Positions 6,242 to 6,457 of a stretch of 6,457 bases of DNA are shown in pieces; position 1 is the first letter of the stretch; the number at the start of each line of letters is the position of its first letter. The stretch comes from Desulfotignum sp. (GTDB taxonomy: Bacteria; Desulfobacterota; Desulfobacteria; Desulfobacterales; Desulfobacteraceae), in assembly GCA_011390695.1 (NCBI GenBank), contig JAABRW010000040.1:1-6457 (forward strand), given 5' to 3'. The notes beneath the pieces were generated by a model. That model saw nothing but the letters and a program-made list of their open reading frames with translations. It ran no database searches and was not told where the DNA came from. A program made the translations under genes and the position numbers.

Positions 6242-6273
6242 TTGACACGGGGTGTTTTGTTGCGCATTTTAAT
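6242..6273 (+). promoter_or_regulatory. Possible sigma-70 promoter of the GDSL esterase gene
   Basis: A perfect TTGACA lies at 6242-6247. The best -10 sequence, TTTAAT (6268-6273, five of six matches), gives a long 20-nt spacer; at the ideal 17-nt spacing the hexamer is the poor CATTTT (6265-6270). The -35 element is convincing, but the promoter as a whole is only plausible and may need an activator. Confidence 0.35.
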
Positions 6274-6306
6274 ATCATATTTTGAATGCTTATGGAGCGA
6301 ATATCA

Positions 6307-6457
6307 ATGACGCAGAACAAATGGATATACGGGATACTGGCAGGAATCTGCCTGTGGCTGGCGGCCAGCGTTTCAAATGTGAGCGCCGATGAGATCCGGG
6401 TGCTGTTTCTGGGCGATTCCCTTACCGCAGGTTTGGGGGTTGAAAAGGATCATGCCT
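6307..6457 (+). CDS. Secreted GDSL/SGNH-family esterase, TesA-like (N-terminal part)
   Basis: The first 50 residues of a GDSL-family hydrolase; the rest lies beyond the window. A Sec-type signal peptide is visible: a short start with K5, a hydrophobic core (IYGILAGICLWLAA) and a likely cleavage after SNVSA, before DEI. The mature protein begins at once with block I, VLFLGDSLTAGLGV, with catalytic serine S38 in GDS. This arrangement matches TesA/arylesterase-type periplasmic or secreted SGNH hydrolases, which cleave acyl esters or thioesters. The remaining catalytic blocks cannot be checked here. The ATG at 6307 has GGAG 9 nt upstream (6294-6297). The cysteine at residue 15 is not in a proper lipobox (isoleucine precedes it), so it is not read as a lipoprotein. 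It is transcribed away from the HEPN/MNT pair. Confidence 0.88.
   Translation, partial: MTQNKWIYGILAGICLWLAASVSNVSADEIRVLFLGDSLTAGLGVEKDHA

Noticed and set aside
6340..6357. Lipoprotein signal at the cysteine of the GDSL esterase leader
   Set aside because: The residue before the cysteine is isoleucine, not glycine, alanine or serine, and a normal signal-peptidase I site (SNVSA) lies further on.

Overview
The window looks like chromosomal DNA of an anaerobic Desulfobacterota bacterium, most plausibly a sulfate reducer of the Desulfobacter/Desulfotignum/Desulfobacula group. This is an inference from gene content and protein style (a CoA-transferase-like domain fused to a GNAT domain, a PAS-linked DUF294 nucleotidyltransferase, moderate GC); no marker gene is present to fix the taxon. 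There are no rRNA or tRNA genes, CRISPR arrays, transposases or integrases.

Layout. (1) 1-963, plus strand: the 3' end of a sensor histidine kinase, a 101-bp gap holding a 9-bp inverted repeat, then a stand-alone receiver-domain response regulator. (2) 975-5093, minus strand: a two-gene unit transcribed right to left. The upstream gene encodes an acetyl-CoA hydrolase/transferase-like domain fused to a GNAT acetyltransferase domain. The downstream gene, 27 bp away, encodes a PAS domain, a histidine-kinase-like core without its histidine, and a DUF294 (GlnD-like) nucleotidyltransferase with its substrate-binding domain. This unit converges on the response regulator with only 11 bp between stop codons. 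(3) 5094-5320: 227 bp with no supported gene. (4) 5321-6042, minus strand: a HEPN/MNT pair (HepT/MntA-like, also related to HI0074/HI0073) whose stop and start codons overlap. (5) 6043-6306: a divergent intergenic region with an imperfect palindrome, a 14-bp tandem repeat and a possible promoter. (6) 6307 to the end, plus strand: the start of a secreted GDSL/TesA-type esterase, cut by the window edge.

The most interesting part is the central minus-strand unit. The CoA-transferase domain keeps the family's scaffold motifs, but the position where I expect the catalytic glutamate is proline, and the later glycine-rich CoA loop is also altered. In the next gene the kinase core has lysine in place of the phospho-accepting histidine and no recognisable ATP-binding G boxes, while the nucleotidyltransferase motif is intact. 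Both proteins therefore look like a degenerate, sensor-like enzyme domain joined to an apparently intact transferase domain. A working hypothesis is an acyl-CoA-responsive protein acetyltransferase, loosely analogous to PatZ/Pat, partnered with a signal-gated nucleotidyltransferase. The adjacent HEPN/MNT pair carries a second nucleotidyltransferase with the same GS-x10-DxD signature.
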